Of a stretch of 64,000 nucleotides of DNA, positions 39,748 to 52,106 are shown piece after piece. The position numbers and the translations under genes are program-made. Positions within the stretch are counted from its first letter, which is position 1; the number at the start of each line of letters is the position of its first letter. This stretch comes from Pseudonocardia sp. T1-2H (lineage in GTDB: Bacteria > Actinomycetota > Actinomycetes > Mycobacteriales > Pseudonocardiaceae): contig NZ_JBBPCL010000001.1 in NCBI RefSeq assembly GCF_038039215.1, positions 3,286,001 through 3,350,000 on the forward strand. The letters run 5' to 3'. The notes below the pieces were generated by a model. The model was given only the letters and a program-made list of their open reading frames with translations, had not been told where the DNA came from and searched no databases.

Positions 39748-42700
39748 GCACTGTGGACACTTCGGGCACGGTGGGCGGGATCGACGACATCCCTGGTCCT
39801 CGCGGGCTGCCGCTGGTGGGGAACCTCTTCGACATCGACTCGCACGACCCGGTCGAGGGTTTCGTGGCCATGGCCCGCGAGTACGGGCCGATCTTCAAGC
39901 TCTCCGGCGCCGGCTCGGTGCGGCTCATCGCCTCGGGGGCCGACATCGTCGAGGAGGTCTGCGACGACTCCCGGTTCGACAAGATGATCGGCGCGGGTCT
40001 GTCGAACGTGCGCAACGGCGGCGCCGGGAACGGTCTGTTCACCTCGGAGACGTCCGACCCGCTCTGGCATCGCGCACACAACATCCTGATGTCGCCCTTC
40101 AGCATGCAGGCGATGCGGGACTACCTGCCGAAGATGATCGACGTGGCCGACCAGCTGACCGACAAGTGGGCCCGGACCAACCCCGGTGAGGACGTCGACG
40201 TCCCGGCCGACATGACCCGGCTCACGCTCGACACGATCGCGCTCTGCGGCTTCGGCTACCGCTTCAACTCCTTCTACCGGGAGACCCCGCACCCCTTCGT
40301 CGAGGCGATGACGCGCACGCTGACCGAGTCGCAGGCCCGGAGCCGGCAGCTGCCTCTCCAGACGCGCCTGCGGGTGCGGGCGCAGCGCCGGATGGAGGAG
40401 GACCAGGCGTTCATGGAGGCGCTGGTCGACGGGATCGTCGCCGAGCGGCGCGCCCAGGGGGCGGCGGGCGACACCACCGACCTGCTCGGCCGCATGATCA
40501 ACGGGCTCGACCGGCAGACCGGCGAGGGGCTCCCGGACGAGAACATCCGCGCGCAGTGCATCACGTTCCTCATCGCCGGCCACGAGACGACGTCGGGGCT
40601 GCTCTCCTTCGCGCTCTACTACCTGCTGAAGAACCCGGCGTTCCTCGAGCGGGCCCGGGCCGAGGCCGACGAGGTGCTCGGCGACTCCGCGGAGCCCACG
40701 TTCGAGCAGGTGCAGCGGCTGACCTACGTGCGCCGGGTGCTCGACGAGACCCTGCGGCTCTGGCCGACCGCGCCCGCCTTCACCCGGACCCCGCTCGAGG
40801 ACACCGTCCTCGGGGGCCGGTACGCGGTACCCCGCCGGACCCCGATCACGGTGCTGATCCCCGCCCTGCACCGGGACACGTCGGTCTGGGGGCCCGACGC
40901 CGCGGAGTTCGACCCGGACCACATGACGCCCGAGCGGCTCGCCACGCTCTCCCCGAACGCCTACAAGCCGTTCGGCACGGGCCAACGGGCGTGCATCGGA
41001 CGGCAGTTCGCCCTCCAGGAGGCCGTGCTCGTGCTGGGGTCCCTGCTGCAGCGCTTCGACCTCGTCGACCACACCGACTACGTGCTCCACACGAAGACCA
41101 CGCTCACGGTGAAGCCCGACGAGTTCCGGATCCAGGTCCGGCCACGTCCCGGGCGCCTCTCGGTCCGCTCGGCGCCTCCCGCGGCCGCTCCCGTCGAGCG
41201 GGCGGGCGAGCGGACCCCCGCCGCCGCTCCCGCGCCCTCGGTCGCCGGGCACGGCACGAAGCTCGCGGTCCTCTACGGCTCGAACCTGGGCACCTCCGAG
41301 GCGCTGGCGACGACGCTCGCCGCCGAGGGCACGGACCGCGGCTTCGACGTCACCCTCGGCGCCCTCGACGACCATGCCGACGACCCCTCCGCCGCCCTCC
41401 CGGCCGGGGGCGCCGCCATCGTCGTCAGCTCCTCGTACAACGGCACCCCGCCCGACAACGCCGCGGCGTTCTGCCGGTGGGTGACCGGGCCCGACGCCCA
41501 CCTCGACGGCACCGCGTACACGGTGTTCGGCTGCGGCAACCGGGAGTGGGCCGCGACCTACCAGGCCGTCCCGACCCTGCTCGACGAGCGCCTCGGCGCG
41601 TGCGGCGGACGCCGGGTGCATCCCCGGGGCGAGGCCGACGCGCGGGGCGACGTGGACGCGGCCTACCGGGACTGGCACGCGAACCTCTGGCCGGATCTCG
41701 CGGCGGCGCTCGGGCTGCCGGCCGAGGTGGGCGCGGACCTGGCGACCGGGCCGCGGCTGTCGGTGACGCTGACCAACCGTCAGGTGCTGAACCCGGTGAT
41801 CCTGTCCTACCAGGCCCGGCCCGCCCGGGTCCGGGCCAACCGCGAGCTCATCGCCGGCTCGGACGGCAAGCCCGCCGAACGCTCCACCCGGCACGTCGAG
41901 ATCGCCCTGCCCGGCGGGCTCGGCTACCGGGCCGGTGACCACCTGGGGGTGCTCCCCCGGAACAGCATCGACCTCATCCGCCGGGTCCTCACCCGGTTCG
42001 GCCTGGACGCGGGCCAGTACGCGACGATCATCCCCCACGGCGGGACCCACACCCACCTGCCCATCGACGAGCCGGCGCCGCTCCTGGGAGTGCTCGCCAG
42101 CTGCGTCGAGCTGCAGGACGTCGCCACCCGCGGGGACCTCGAGGCCCTCGCCCGGCACGCCCCCGACCCCGAGCAGCGGTCGTCGCTCGAGTCGTTGGCC
42201 GGGGAGGGCTACCGCGAGCGGATCGCCCTGGCGAACCGCTCGGTCCTCGACGTGCTCGAGGAGTTCCCGGACTGCGGGCTGCCGTTCGCGGAGTACCTCG
42301 ACATGCTGCCGCCGCTACGGCCGCGCTACTACTCCATCTCCTCCTCGCCCCTGGTGGAGCCGGGGGTCGCCACCATCACGGCGGGGGTGCTGCGGGCACC
42401 GGCGCGGTCCGGCACGGGAACGTTCACCGGGGTCTGCTCGGGGCATCTCGCCGACGTGCCCGAGGAGGGGACGGCCTTCGTGTTCGTCCGCGAGCCGTCG
42501 ATTGCCTTCCGGCCGCCGGAGAACCCCCACATTCCGATGATCATGATCGGTGCGGGTACCGGGCTCGCGCCCTTCCGCGGCTTCCTGCAGGAACGGGCGC
42601 AGCAGCGGGCGCAGGGCGCGCCGGTCGCCCGCTCGCTGCTGTTCACCGGCTGCCGCGGCCCGGAGACCGACCAGCTCTACGCGGACGAGTTGGCGGCCTT

Positions 42701-42992
42701 CGAGGCGCAGGGCCTCGTCGTGGTCGAGCACGCCTTCTCCCGCTCGCCCGGATCCGGGCCCCGCTACGTCCAGGACGCGATGCGGGCCCGGGCCGACGAC
42801 GTCTGGGCGCTGCTGCAGCAGGACGCGTCGGTGTTCGTGTGCGGGAACGCATCGACCATGGCACCCGGTGTGCGGGCGGCGCTGAAGGAGATCTACCGCG
42901 ACAGGACGGGCACCACGGAGTCCGACGCGACCGCCTGGCTCACCGGACTACGGGCGACGGACCGCTTCGTGGAGGACATCTGGGGCGGATGA
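39744..42992 (+). CDS. Self-sufficient cytochrome P450-reductase fusion (CYP102-like)
   Basis: 1082 residues. The P450 domain (~1-470) has I-helix 'AGHETTS', ExxR 'ETLR', and heme loop 'FGTGQRACIGRQFA'. A Pro/Ala linker leads to flavodoxin ('YGSNLGTSE', 'SSSYNGTPP', 'FGCGNREWA') and FAD/NADPH domains ('RPRYYSISSSP', 'MIGAGTGLAPFRG'), ending in an aromatic tail ('DIWGG'), as in P450 BM3. BM3 Phe87 is kept ('NGLFTSE'), but the Arg47/Tyr51 substrate anchors align with Ser and Ile. Predicted to hydroxylate a hydrophobic substrate in the cytosol, possibly not a free fatty acid. No TetR regulator is adjacent. Confidence 0.92.
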   Translation: MSTVDTSGTVGGIDDIPGPRGLPLVGNLFDIDSHDPVEGFVAMAREYGPIFKLSGAGSVRLIASGADIVEEVCDDSRFDKMIGAGLSNVRNGGAGNGLFTSETSDPLWHRAHNILMSPFSMQAMRDYLPKMIDVADQLTDKWARTNPGEDVDVPADMTRLTLDTIALCGFGYRFNSFYRETPHPFVEAMTRTLTESQARSRQLPLQTRLRVRAQRRMEEDQAFMEALVDGIVAERRAQGAAGDTTDLLGRMINGLDRQTGEGLPDENIRAQCITFLIAGHETTSGLLSFALYYLLKNPAFLERARAEADEVLGDSAEPTFEQVQRLTYVRRVLDETLRLWPTAPAFTRTPLEDTVLGGRYAVPRRTPITVLIPALHRDTSVWGPDAAEFDPDHMTPERLATLSPNAYKPFGTGQRACIGRQFALQEAVLVLGSLLQRFDLVDHTDYVLHTKTTLTVKPDEFRIQVRPRPGRLSVRSAPPAAAPVERAGERTPAAAPAPSVAGHGTKLAVLYGSNLGTSEALATTLAAEGTDRGFDVTLGALDDHADDPSAALPAGGAAIVVSSSYNGTPPDNAAAFCRWVTGPDAHLDGTAYTVFGCGNREWAATYQAVPTLLDERLGACGGRRVHPRGEADARGDVDAAYRDWHANLWPDLAAALGLPAEVGADLATGPRLSVTLTNRQVLNPVILSYQARPARVRANRELIAGSDGKPAERSTRHVEIALPGGLGYRAGDHLGVLPRNSIDLIRRVLTRFGLDAGQYATIIPHGGTHTHLPIDEPAPLLGVLASCVELQDVATRGDLEALARHAPDPEQRSSLESLAGEGYRERIALANRSVLDVLEEFPDCGLPFAEYLDMLPPLRPRYYSISSSPLVEPGVATITAGVLRAPARSGTGTFTGVCSGHLADVPEEGTAFVFVREPSIAFRPPENPHIPMIMIGAGTGLAPFRGFLQERAQQRAQGAPVARSLLFTGCRGPETDQLYADELAAFEAQGLVVVEHAFSRSPGSGPRYVQDAMRARADDVWALLQQDASVFVCGNASTMAPGVRAALKEIYRDRTGTTESDATAWLTGLRATDRFVEDIWGG

Positions 42993-43000
42993 CCCGGAGG

Positions 43001-43023
43001 CGGGCCGGGGTACGCCCGGCCCG
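43001..43023. terminator. Bidirectional terminator
   Basis: CGGGCCGGG-GTACG-CCCGGCCCG, a perfect 9 bp stem, lies between the convergent P450 and rbpA genes. Confidence 0.8.
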
Positions 43024-43037
43024 TCCTCGGTGCCTCG

Positions 43038-43385
43038 TCAGAGCTCGCGGGAGGCGCGGAGGCGCGCGAGGGCCTCCTCGAGGATGGCGGCGCCGTCCTC
43101 GTCGCTCCGGCGCTCCTTCACGTAGGCCAGGTGCGTCTTGTAGGGCTCGTTCCGCGGCGGGGCCGGCGGAGCGGTCTGCTCACGCCCGGCCGGGAGGCCG
43201 CAGCGCGGGCAGTCCCAGGAGTCCGGGATCTCCGCCTCGGCGGCGAAGGAGGGCCGGGTCTCGTGACCGTTGGCGCAGAAGTACGGGATGCGCTCGCGGG
43301 GCGCGGTCTCCCCGCGCTCCGACTCGCCCATCGGGCCGGCACCCACGCGGGTGCCCCGGATCGCGTTGCCGCCTGACATCGCCAT
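43038..43385 (-). CDS. rbpA: RNA polymerase-binding protein RbpA
   Basis: 115 residues. The zinc-binding Cys are in 'YFCANGHET' and 'WDCPRCGLP', and the sigma-interacting C-terminal region is 'KTHLAYVKERRSDED'. ATG at 43385 is 6 nt after GAGGAG. RbpA is an actinobacterial activator that binds RNA polymerase with the principal sigma factor. It lies after secG on the same strand. Confidence 0.95.
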   Translation of the reverse strand: MAMSGGNAIRGTRVGAGPMGESERGETAPRERIPYFCANGHETRPSFAAEAEIPDSWDCPRCGLPAGREQTAPPAPPRNEPYKTHLAYVKERRSDEDGAAILEEALARLRASREL

Positions 43386-43395
43386 GTTCTTCTCC

Positions 43396-43632
43396 TCAGA
43401 TCCCGAGCTTGACCAGGACGCCTGTCCCGACGATCGCGACGATCCAGATCGCGGCCGTGAACAGCGTGAGCCGGTCCAGGTTCTTCTCGACGACGCTCGA
43501 CCCCGAGAGGCTCGACTGGACGCCACCACCGAAGAGGCTCGACAGTCCACCACCGCGACCGCGGTGCAGCAGGATCAGCAGGACCAGCAGCACACTGGTC
43601 ACGATCAGCACGATCTCTAGCGCGAGCCTCAT
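43396..43632 (-). CDS. secG: SecG translocase subunit
   Basis: 78 residues with two transmembrane helices and the Gly-rich loop 'LLHRGRGGGLSSLFGGG', as in SecG. Part of the SecYEG channel. Conserved placement next to tpiA in actinobacteria. Confidence 0.95.
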   Translation of the reverse strand: MRLALEIVLIVTSVLLVLLILLHRGRGGGLSSLFGGGVQSSLSGSSVVEKNLDRLTLFTAAIWIVAIVGTGVLVKLGI

Positions 43633-43718
43633 CCCATCCTCTTCTGCTCGGGGGTGATCCAGGGTACCCGGGCGCGCGCCCCCTGACGGCGGGGGCCCGC
43701 GAAGCCCCGGTGAACGAC

Positions 43719-43754
43719 GACGGGCGGCCCCCCGAACCCGGGGAACCGCCCGTC
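43719..43754 (-). terminator. Terminator of gap-pgk-tpiA
   Basis: An outer 9 bp stem (GACGGGCGG / CCGCCCGTC) encloses an inner CCCCG-AACC-CGGGG stem, starting 13 nt past the tpiA stop. Confidence 0.8.
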
Positions 43755-43767
43755 GGGACCGGCCGGA

Positions 43768-44549
43768 CTACGGGAGCGGGCCGCCCGCGGCGATCGCACA
43801 GAGCTGCGCGAACTCGTCCGCGTCGAGGCTCGCGCCCCCGACCAGCGCACCGTCCACGTCGGGCTCCGCGACGATCTCGCCGACGTTCTTGGCCTTCACC
43901 GAGCCGCCGTAGAGGATGCGCAACCCGGCGGCGACCTCGTCGCCGTACTTCTCCCGGACCGCCTCGCGCAGCGCGTGGCAGACCTCCTGCGCGTCCGCCG
44001 CGCTCGCGACCCGTCCGGTGCCGATGGCCCACACCGGCTCGTACGCGACGACGACGGACCGGATCTGCTCCGCGGACACCTTCTCCAGCGCCGCGACGAG
44101 CTGGGCGGTGCAGTGCGACACGTGCGCACCGGCCTCCCGGACGTCGAGGCCCTCACCGACGCACAGGATCGGGGCGAGCCCGTTCCGCAGCGCCGCGTGC
44201 ACCTTGGAGTTGACGACCGCGTCGTCCTCCCCGTGGATCTCGCGCCGCTCCGAGTGCCCGACCACGACGTAGCTGCAGCCGAGCTTCGCGAGCATCACGC
44301 CCGACACGTCCCCGGTGTAGGCGCCGGAGTCGAACGGGGACAGGTCCTGCGCGCCGTGCACCATCTTCAGCTTGTCGCCGTCGATGAGCGTCTGCACGCT
44401 GCGGATCGCCGTGAACGGCGGGAGCACCGCCACGTCGACGTGGTCGTAGTACTTCTCCGGCAACGCGAAGGCGAGCTTCTGAACCAGGCCGATGGCCTCG
44501 AGGTGGTTCAGGTTCATCTTCCAGTTGCCGGCGATCAACGGCGTGCGAC

Positions 44550-44553
<4 letters not shown>
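43768..44553 (-). CDS. tpiA: Triose-phosphate isomerase
   Basis: 261 residues. Active-site Lys in 'GNWKMN', His in 'VVGHSERR', Glu in '[13 protein letters not shown]'. GTG at 44553 overlaps the pgk stop (GTGA). Glycolysis, cytoplasmic. Confidence 0.97.
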
Positions 44554-46783
<2,230 letters not shown>

Positions 46784-46832
46784 GCCTCTCCGGAATCCCG
46801 CCACAGGGGCCAGCTTCGGAATCGATCCGCCA

Positions 46833-46848
46833 CCCGCCACGTGGCGGG
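46833..46848 (-). terminator. Palindromic hairpin after whiA
   Basis: CCCGCCACGTGGCGGG is a perfect 16 bp palindrome centred on CACGTG, between the whiA stop and the gap promoter. It may terminate whiA or bind a regulator. Confidence 0.5.
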
Positions 46849-46886
46849 ATTCACGGATGATCGACGCCGTACCGGGCCCGCGAGGC

Positions 46887-47869
46887 TCAGGCCTCCTCGA
46901 GCATCTCCGGGGTGACGGCGGACTCGGTGTCCGGGATGCCGAGGTCCGCGGCGCGCTTGTCCGCCATGTGCAGCAGCCGACGGATCCGTCCGGCGACCGC
47001 GTCCTTCGTCATCGGCGGGTTCGCCAGCTGACCCAGCTCCTCCAGCGAGGCCTGGGTGTTCTCCGCGCGCAGCCGGCCGGCGGCCAGCAGGTGCTGCGGC
47101 ACGTCGTCGCCGAGGATCTCCAGCGCCCGGGCCACCCGGGCGGCCGCCGCGACCGCCGCGCGGGCGGAGCGGCGCAGGTTCGCGTCGTCGAAGTTCGCGA
47201 GGCGGTTCGCCGTGGCGCGGACCTCGCGGCGCATCCGCCGCTCCTCCCACGCCATGACGGACTCGTGCGCGCCCATCCGGGTCAGCAGGACGCCGATCGC
47301 GTCCCCGTCCCGGACGACGACGCGGTCCGCCCCCGCACCTCGCGCGCCTTCGCCGTGACCCCGAGCCGGCGGGCCGCGCCGACGAGCGCCATCGCCGCCT
47401 CCGGGCCCGGGCAGGTGACCTCCAGCGCGGAGCTGCGGCCGGGCTCGGTGAGCGAGCCGTGGGCCAGGAAGGCGCCGCGCCAGGCCGCCTCCGCGTCCTC
47501 CAGGTCCCCGGAGACGACCGCGGGCGGCAGGCCCCGGACCGGACGCCCGCGGGAGTCCAGCAGGCCCGTCTGGCGGGCCAGTCCCTCGCCGTCCCGGACG
47601 ACCCGGATCACGTACCGGGCGCTGCGCCGCAGGCCTCCCGCCGTGATGACGTGCGCCTCGCAGGTGTGCCCGTACAGGTCGTGGATGTCCTTCCGCAGGC
47701 GCCGCGCGACCGACCCGGTGTCCACCTCGGCCTCGATCACGACCCGGCCGCCGACGATATGCAACCCGCCCGCGAACCGCAGCAGCGACGCGACCTCGGC
47801 CTTCCGGTTGGACGGCTTGGTCACGACCAGCCTGCTGAGCTCGTCCTTGACCGCGGATGTCATCGCCAT
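46887..47869 (-). CDS. whiA: WhiA sporulation/division regulator (frameshift at 47330-47334)
   Basis: About 327 residues. An N-terminal LAGLIDADG-like part ('AVKDELSRL', '[14 protein letters not shown]') and a C-terminal WhiA HTH ('[20 protein letters not shown]') are in different frames, joined at a run of five C (plus strand) where six are expected. ATG at 47869 with GGGGGAGGT upstream. WhiA works with WhiB-type proteins to activate division genes in Streptomyces. Loss would be unusual. Confidence 0.9.
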
Positions 47870-47957
47870 CGCCCGCACCTCCCCCGGGGGCCCGCCGCGT
47901 TCCCGGCGCCGGACCCATCGCAATCTCGCCCCACAGTCACAATCTGAACACTCTCGG

Positions 47958-48986
47958 TCACCGGGCCCCCGCCCGGTACCCCGTTCTCCCGCCGGCCGGT
48001 CCCCCTCGGGCCAGGTCCGCCAGGACCTCCCGCAGGGCCGCGGCCAACGCCGCGGGGTCGTGCCTCGGCACGAGCGGATCGGCCGCCGCGACCGGGGCGA
48101 GATGCACCCGGCCGTCCGGGACCATCATGTCGCGTGCCGTTGCGCGCAGACGATGCGGTACCGCCACCGCGTCGACGTCCGCCAGAACCGCGTCGAACCG
48201 CAGTTGGGGAGCGTGCTGGGCGAGCACGGCCAGGTGCTGCTCCGGGGAGAAGTCCGGGGTCTCCCCCGGCTCCGGTGCGAGATTCAACACCACGATCCGG
48301 CGGGCGGAGGTCTCGTCGAGGGCGGCGCGCAGCGCGGGCACCAGCAGGTGCGGCAGGACGCTGGTGAACCAGGAACCGGGGCCGAGCAGCACGACGTCCG
48401 CCTCCCGGACCGCCTCGACCGCCTGTGGGCACGCCGGCGGCTGGTCCGGGCGCAGGTAGAGCCGCTCGACCCGGCCCGGCGTGGACGCGACGGCGACCTG
48501 GCCGCGGATGCGGTGGGTGGGCGTCCGGTCGCCGGCGACGTCGTCGTAGCTGTCCAGCCCCAGGCCGCTGACGTCCGCCTCGATGTCCAGCGGCACCGCG
48601 CACATCGGCAGCACCCGGCCGGCGACGCCGAGCAGCCGGCTCATCTCGTCAAGGGCCTCCACCGGGTCCCCGAGGGTGTCCATCAGACCCGCGAGCAGCA
48701 GGTTGCCCACGGCGTGCCCGGCCAGCGCGCCGGTGCCGCCGAAGCGGTGCTGCACCAGGGCGGACCAGCGGCGGCCGCCGTCGTCGTCCCCGGCCAGGGC
48801 GGACAGGGCCATCCGCAGGTCTCCGGGCGGGAGGATGCCGTCCATCTCCCGCCGCAGCCGGCCGGAGGAGCCGCCGTCGTCCGCGACCGTGACGACGGCC
48901 GTCACACCCGTGATCTCCGGCACGAGCCGCAGCGCGCAGAGCGTGGCGTGCAGGCCGTGCCCGCCGCCGAGGGCGACCGCTCTCAT
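47958..48986 (-). CDS. yvcK: YvcK/CofD-like gluconeogenesis factor
   Basis: 342 residues. N-terminal '[13 protein letters not shown]' and '[15 protein letters not shown]', typical of YvcK. The family binds UDP-sugars and coordinates cell-wall and carbon metabolism. ATG at 48986 is 3 nt after the rapZ stop, so it belongs to uvrC-rapZ-yvcK. Confidence 0.93.
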   Translation of the reverse strand: MRAVALGGGHGLHATLCALRLVPEITGVTAVVTVADDGGSSGRLRREMDGILPPGDLRMALSALAGDDDGGRRWSALVQHRFGGTGALAGHAVGNLLLAGLMDTLGDPVEALDEMSRLLGVAGRVLPMCAVPLDIEADVSGLGLDSYDDVAGDRTPTHRIRGQVAVASTPGRVERLYLRPDQPPACPQAVEAVREADVVLLGPGSWFTSVLPHLLVPALRAALDETSARRIVVLNLAPEPGETPDFSPEQHLAVLAQHAPQLRFDAVLADVDAVAVPHRLRATARDMMVPDGRVHLAPVAAADPLVPRHDPAALAAALREVLADLARGGPAGGRTGYRAGAR

Positions 48987-48989
48987 CGT

Positions 48990-49901
48990 CTACTCCCGCC
49001 CCAGGTCCCGATGGGACACGCTCACCGTCACCCCGGGGAAGGCCCCGGTCCGGGTGCCCTCGGAGAGCCTGCGCGCCAGCTCCTCGCTGATCGCGACGCT
49101 GCGGTGCTTGCCGCCGGTGCAGCCCACGGACACCGCGAGGTAGCGCTTGCCCTCGCGCCGGAAACCGGCCCCGACCAGGGACAGCAGCTCGAGGTAGCGG
49201 CTGATGAACTCCTCCGCGCCCTCCTGGCTCAGCACGTAGTCCCGGACGTCGGCGTCGCGGCCCGTGTGCTCGCGCAGCTCGGGGATCCAGTGCGGGTTCG
49301 GCAGGAACCGCATGTCCACGACGAGGTCCGAGTCCATCGGGATGCCGTACTTGTAGCCGAAGGACATGACGTTGATGCGGGTGGTCTGCGCGGCGTCGTC
49401 GAAGCCGCTCTCGATCCGGGCCCGGAGCTGGTGGACCGACAGGTTCGACGTGTCCACGAGCAGGTCCGCGGCCTCGCGCAGCGGCCGCAGGAGCTCCCGC
49501 TCGGCGGTGATGCCGTCGACGAGGCGGCCGTCGCCCTGCAGCGGGTGGCCGCGCCGGTTCTGCTCGAAGCGACGGACCAGGACCGCGTCCGTGGCCTCGA
49601 GGAACAGCAGCCGGGGCTTGTAGCCGCGGGAGTCCAGGTCCTTCAGGACGGCGCCGAGGTCCGCGGTGAACGCCCGGCTCCGGACGTCCATGACCACCGC
49701 GATCCGGGTGACGTCCCCCTTCGCACGGGCGCCGAGGTCGACCATCGTGGCGATCAGCTCCGGCGGCAGGTTGTCCACCACGAACCAGCCGAGATCCTCG
49801 AGGACCTTCGCCGCGGTGCTGCGTCCGGCGCCGGACAGGCCGCTGACCAGCGCGACCTCGATCCCGGCGGGGGTGGAGCCCCGGTGTGTCCCGGCGCTCA
49901 C
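48990..49901 (-). CDS. rapZ: RapZ/YvcJ-family nucleotide-binding protein
   Basis: 303 residues. The P-loop is 'GLSGAGRST' (Arg where Lys is usual, as in other actinobacterial homologues) and the C-terminal RNA-binding-like motif is '[12 protein letters not shown]'. GTG at 49901 overlaps the uvrC stop (GTGA). In E. coli RapZ regulates GlmZ sRNA; the actinobacterial role is less known. Confidence 0.93.
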   Translation of the reverse strand: MSAGTHRGSTPAGIEVALVSGLSGAGRSTAAKVLEDLGWFVVDNLPPELIATMVDLGARAKGDVTRIAVVMDVRSRAFTADLGAVLKDLDSRGYKPRLLFLEATDAVLVRRFEQNRRGHPLQGDGRLVDGITAERELLRPLREAADLLVDTSNLSVHQLRARIESGFDDAAQTTRINVMSFGYKYGIPMDSDLVVDMRFLPNPHWIPELREHTGRDADVRDYVLSQEGAEEFISRYLELLSLVGAGFRREGKRYLAVSVGCTGGKHRSVAISEELARRLSEGTRTGAFPGVTVSVSHRDLGRE

Positions 49902-51925
49902 GCGTCCGCCGTCCTCTCCTGCGGGTCCTCGGCGTGCAGCGCCGCGACGACCGCCTCGGCGGTGCGGGTGCCGAACCCGGGCAGCGCGGCGATGTCGCCG
50001 ACCTCCGCCGCCTTGATCTTCTTGACCGACCCGAAGTGCTTGAGGAGCGCCTGGCGGCGCGCCGGGCCGAGCCCGGGTACCGCGTCGAGCTGCGAGGACA
50101 CCATGCCCTTCGAACGACGCTGGCGGTGATAGGTGATCGCGAACCGGTGCGCCTCGTCGCGGACCCGCTGAAGGAGGTACAACCCCTCGCTCGTCCGGGA
50201 CAGGATGACCGGGTCCGGGTCGGCGGGGAGCCAGACCTCCTCCAGGCGCTTCGCGAGCCCGCAGACGGCGACGTCGGTGATCCCGAGCTCGGCCAGCACG
50301 TCCGCCGCGGCCTCGACCTGCGGCTGCCCGCCGTCGACGACGAGCAGGTTCGGCGGGTACGCGAACCTCCGCGGGCGGCCGGTCGTCGGGTCGATGCCCG
50401 TGCGCACGGTCGGTTCCGCGGAGTCCTGGGTGATCTCGCCGGAGGAGCCGATGCCCGACCCGTCGGTGCCGATCTCCCGGTCGTTACCGCGCTCCTCCGC
50501 GGCCTCCGCCAGGTGCCGCCGGAAACGCCGGCGGACCACCTCGGCGATCGACGCGACGTCCCCGCCCTTCGCGCCGTCGCGGACCTCGAAGCGCCGGTAG
50601 TCCGACTTCTTCGCCAGCCCGTCCTCGAACACGACCAGCGACGCGACGACGTTCGTGCCCTGCACGTGGCTGACGTCGATGCACTCGATGCGCAGCGGCG
50701 CCGAGTCCAGGCCGAGGGCGTCCTGGATCTCCTGCAGCGCGGCGGACCGGGCCGTCAGGTCACCCGCGCGGCGCAGCTTGTGCTGGGCGAAGGACTCCTT
50801 CGCGTTCCGCTCGACGGTCTCCGCGAGCGCCCGCTTGTCCCCGCGCTGCGGGACGCGCAGCTGGACCCGGGACCCGCGCAGGTCCGAGAGCCACTGGACC
50901 AGCGAGTCCGCCTCGGGCGGCAGCTCCGGGACGAGGATCTCCTTCGGCACCGGCTGCGACGCGTCGTCCGCCGAGCCCGCCAGCGCAGCCTGCTCGCCGT
51001 AGAACTGGGTGACGAACCGCTCCACCAGGGCGGGCGTGTCCGTCTCCTCCACCTTGTCGATCACCCAGCCGCGCTGGCCGCGCACCCGGCCGCCGCGGAC
51101 GTGGAAGACCTGGACCGCGGCCTCCAGCTCGTCCTGGGCGAAGGCGACGACGTCCGCGTCCGTCCCGTCGCCGAGCACGACGGCCTGCTTCTCCATGGCC
51201 CGCTTCAGCGCGCCGACGTCGTCCCGCAGCCGCGCAGCGCGCTCGAACTCGAGGTTGTCCGACGCCTCCGCCATCTTCTGTTCCAGCTGCCGGACGAGAT
51301 GGTCCGTGCGGCCCGCGAGGAAGTCCGCGAAGTCCTCGACGATGTCCCGGTGCTCCTCGGCCGTGACCCGCCCGACACACGGGGCGGAACACTTGTCGAT
51401 GTAGCCGAGCAGGCACGGGCGGCCGATCTGCCCGTGGCGCTTGAAGACGCCCGCGCTGCAGGTGCGGGCCGGGAAGACGCGCAGCAGCATGTCCAGCGTC
51501 TCGCGGATGGCCCAGGCATGGGCGTAGGGCCCGAAGTACCGCACGCCCTTCTTCCGTGGGCCGCGGTAGACGTGCAGCCGGGGGAACTCCTCGTTCAGCG
51601 TCACGGCGAGCACCGGGTAGGACTTGTCGTCCCGGTACCGGACGTTGAACCGCGGATCGAACTCCTTGATCCAGTTGTACTCGAGCTGCAGCGCCTCGAC
51701 CTCGGTGGACACGACCGTCCACTGCACGTGGGCGGCCGTTGTCACCATCTGGCGGGTGCGCGGGTGCAGCCCGGAGAGGTCGGCGAAGTACGAGTTGAGC
51801 CGCTGGCGCAGGCTCTTCGCCTTCCCGACGTAGATGACCCGGCCCTGCGGGTCCGAGAACCGGTACACCCCGGGGGCCTCCGGGATGGTTCCCGTGGCCG
51901 GCCGGTACGTGGAGGGGTCTGACAT
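49898..51925 (-). CDS. uvrC: Excinuclease ABC subunit C
   Basis: 675 residues. The GIY-YIG 3' nuclease is at the N-terminus ('[20 protein letters not shown]'), followed by a UVR segment, the RNase H-like 5' nuclease ('[10 protein letters not shown]', '[10 protein letters not shown]'), and a C-terminal HhH pair. A low-complexity insert after '[10 protein letters not shown]' is common in actinobacteria. ATG at 51925 is 10 nt after a TACTCT -10. The promoter matches the LexA-independent DNA-damage motif (51936-51957). Confidence 0.95.
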   Translation of the reverse strand: MSDPSTYRPATGTIPEAPGVYRFSDPQGRVIYVGKAKSLRQRLNSYFADLSGLHPRTRQMVTTAAHVQWTVVSTEVEALQLEYNWIKEFDPRFNVRYRDDKSYPVLAVTLNEEFPRLHVYRGPRKKGVRYFGPYAHAWAIRETLDMLLRVFPARTCSAGVFKRHGQIGRPCLLGYIDKCSAPCVGRVTAEEHRDIVEDFADFLAGRTDHLVRQLEQKMAEASDNLEFERAARLRDDVGALKRAMEKQAVVLGDGTDADVVAFAQDELEAAVQVFHVRGGRVRGQRGWVIDKVEETDTPALVERFVTQFYGEQAALAGSADDASQPVPKEILVPELPPEADSLVQWLSDLRGSRVQLRVPQRGDKRALAETVERNAKESFAQHKLRRAGDLTARSAALQEIQDALGLDSAPLRIECIDVSHVQGTNVVASLVVFEDGLAKKSDYRRFEVRDGAKGGDVASIAEVVRRRFRRHLAEAAEERGNDREIGTDGSGIGSSGEITQDSAEPTVRTGIDPTTGRPRRFAYPPNLLVVDGGQPQVEAAADVLAELGITDVAVCGLAKRLEEVWLPADPDPVILSRTSEGLYLLQRVRDEAHRFAITYHRQRRSKGMVSSQLDAVPGLGPARRQALLKHFGSVKKIKAAEVGDIAALPGFGTRTAEAVVAALHAEDPQERTADA

Positions 51926-51935
51926 GGCGACGTCC

Positions 51936-51957
51936 AGAGTAGGACCGCCCACCGACA
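51936..51957 (-). promoter_or_regulatory. RecA-NDp-type (PafBC) promoter of uvrC
   Basis: TGTCGGTG-N8-TACTCT (minus strand) is an exact match to the mycobacterial LexA/RecA-independent damage promoter consensus tTGTCRGTG-N8-TAnnnT apart from the leading t. Confidence 0.75.
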
Positions 51958-52045
51958 GTCGTCCGGGGCGCCCGCCTCGTTCGTGTCCCCGGGGAGCCGT
52001 GTAGAGGTAGGGGCCGGGGTTGTCCGGCGGGGGGTCGCCGGAAAC

Positions 52046-52067
52046 TGTCGGTGCGGTCCGGTAGACC
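52046..52067 (+). promoter_or_regulatory. RecA-NDp-type (PafBC) promoter of DUF2786 gene
   Basis: TGTCGGTG-N8-TAGACC matches the consensus except for the last base of the -10. It mirrors the uvrC promoter on the other strand. Confidence 0.65.
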
Positions 52068-52078
52068 TGCTCGGCGAG

Positions 52079-52094
52079 TAGAACGCCCGTTCGA
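52079..52094. promoter_or_regulatory. LexA (SOS) box
   Basis: TAGAACGCCCGTTCGA contains GAAC-N4-GTTC and differs by one base from the actinobacterial palindrome TCGAAC-N4-GTTCGA. It lies just after the predicted start of transcription and 12 nt before the DUF2786 GTG. Confidence 0.75.
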
Positions 52095-52106
52095 AGGAGG
52101 CTCCCC

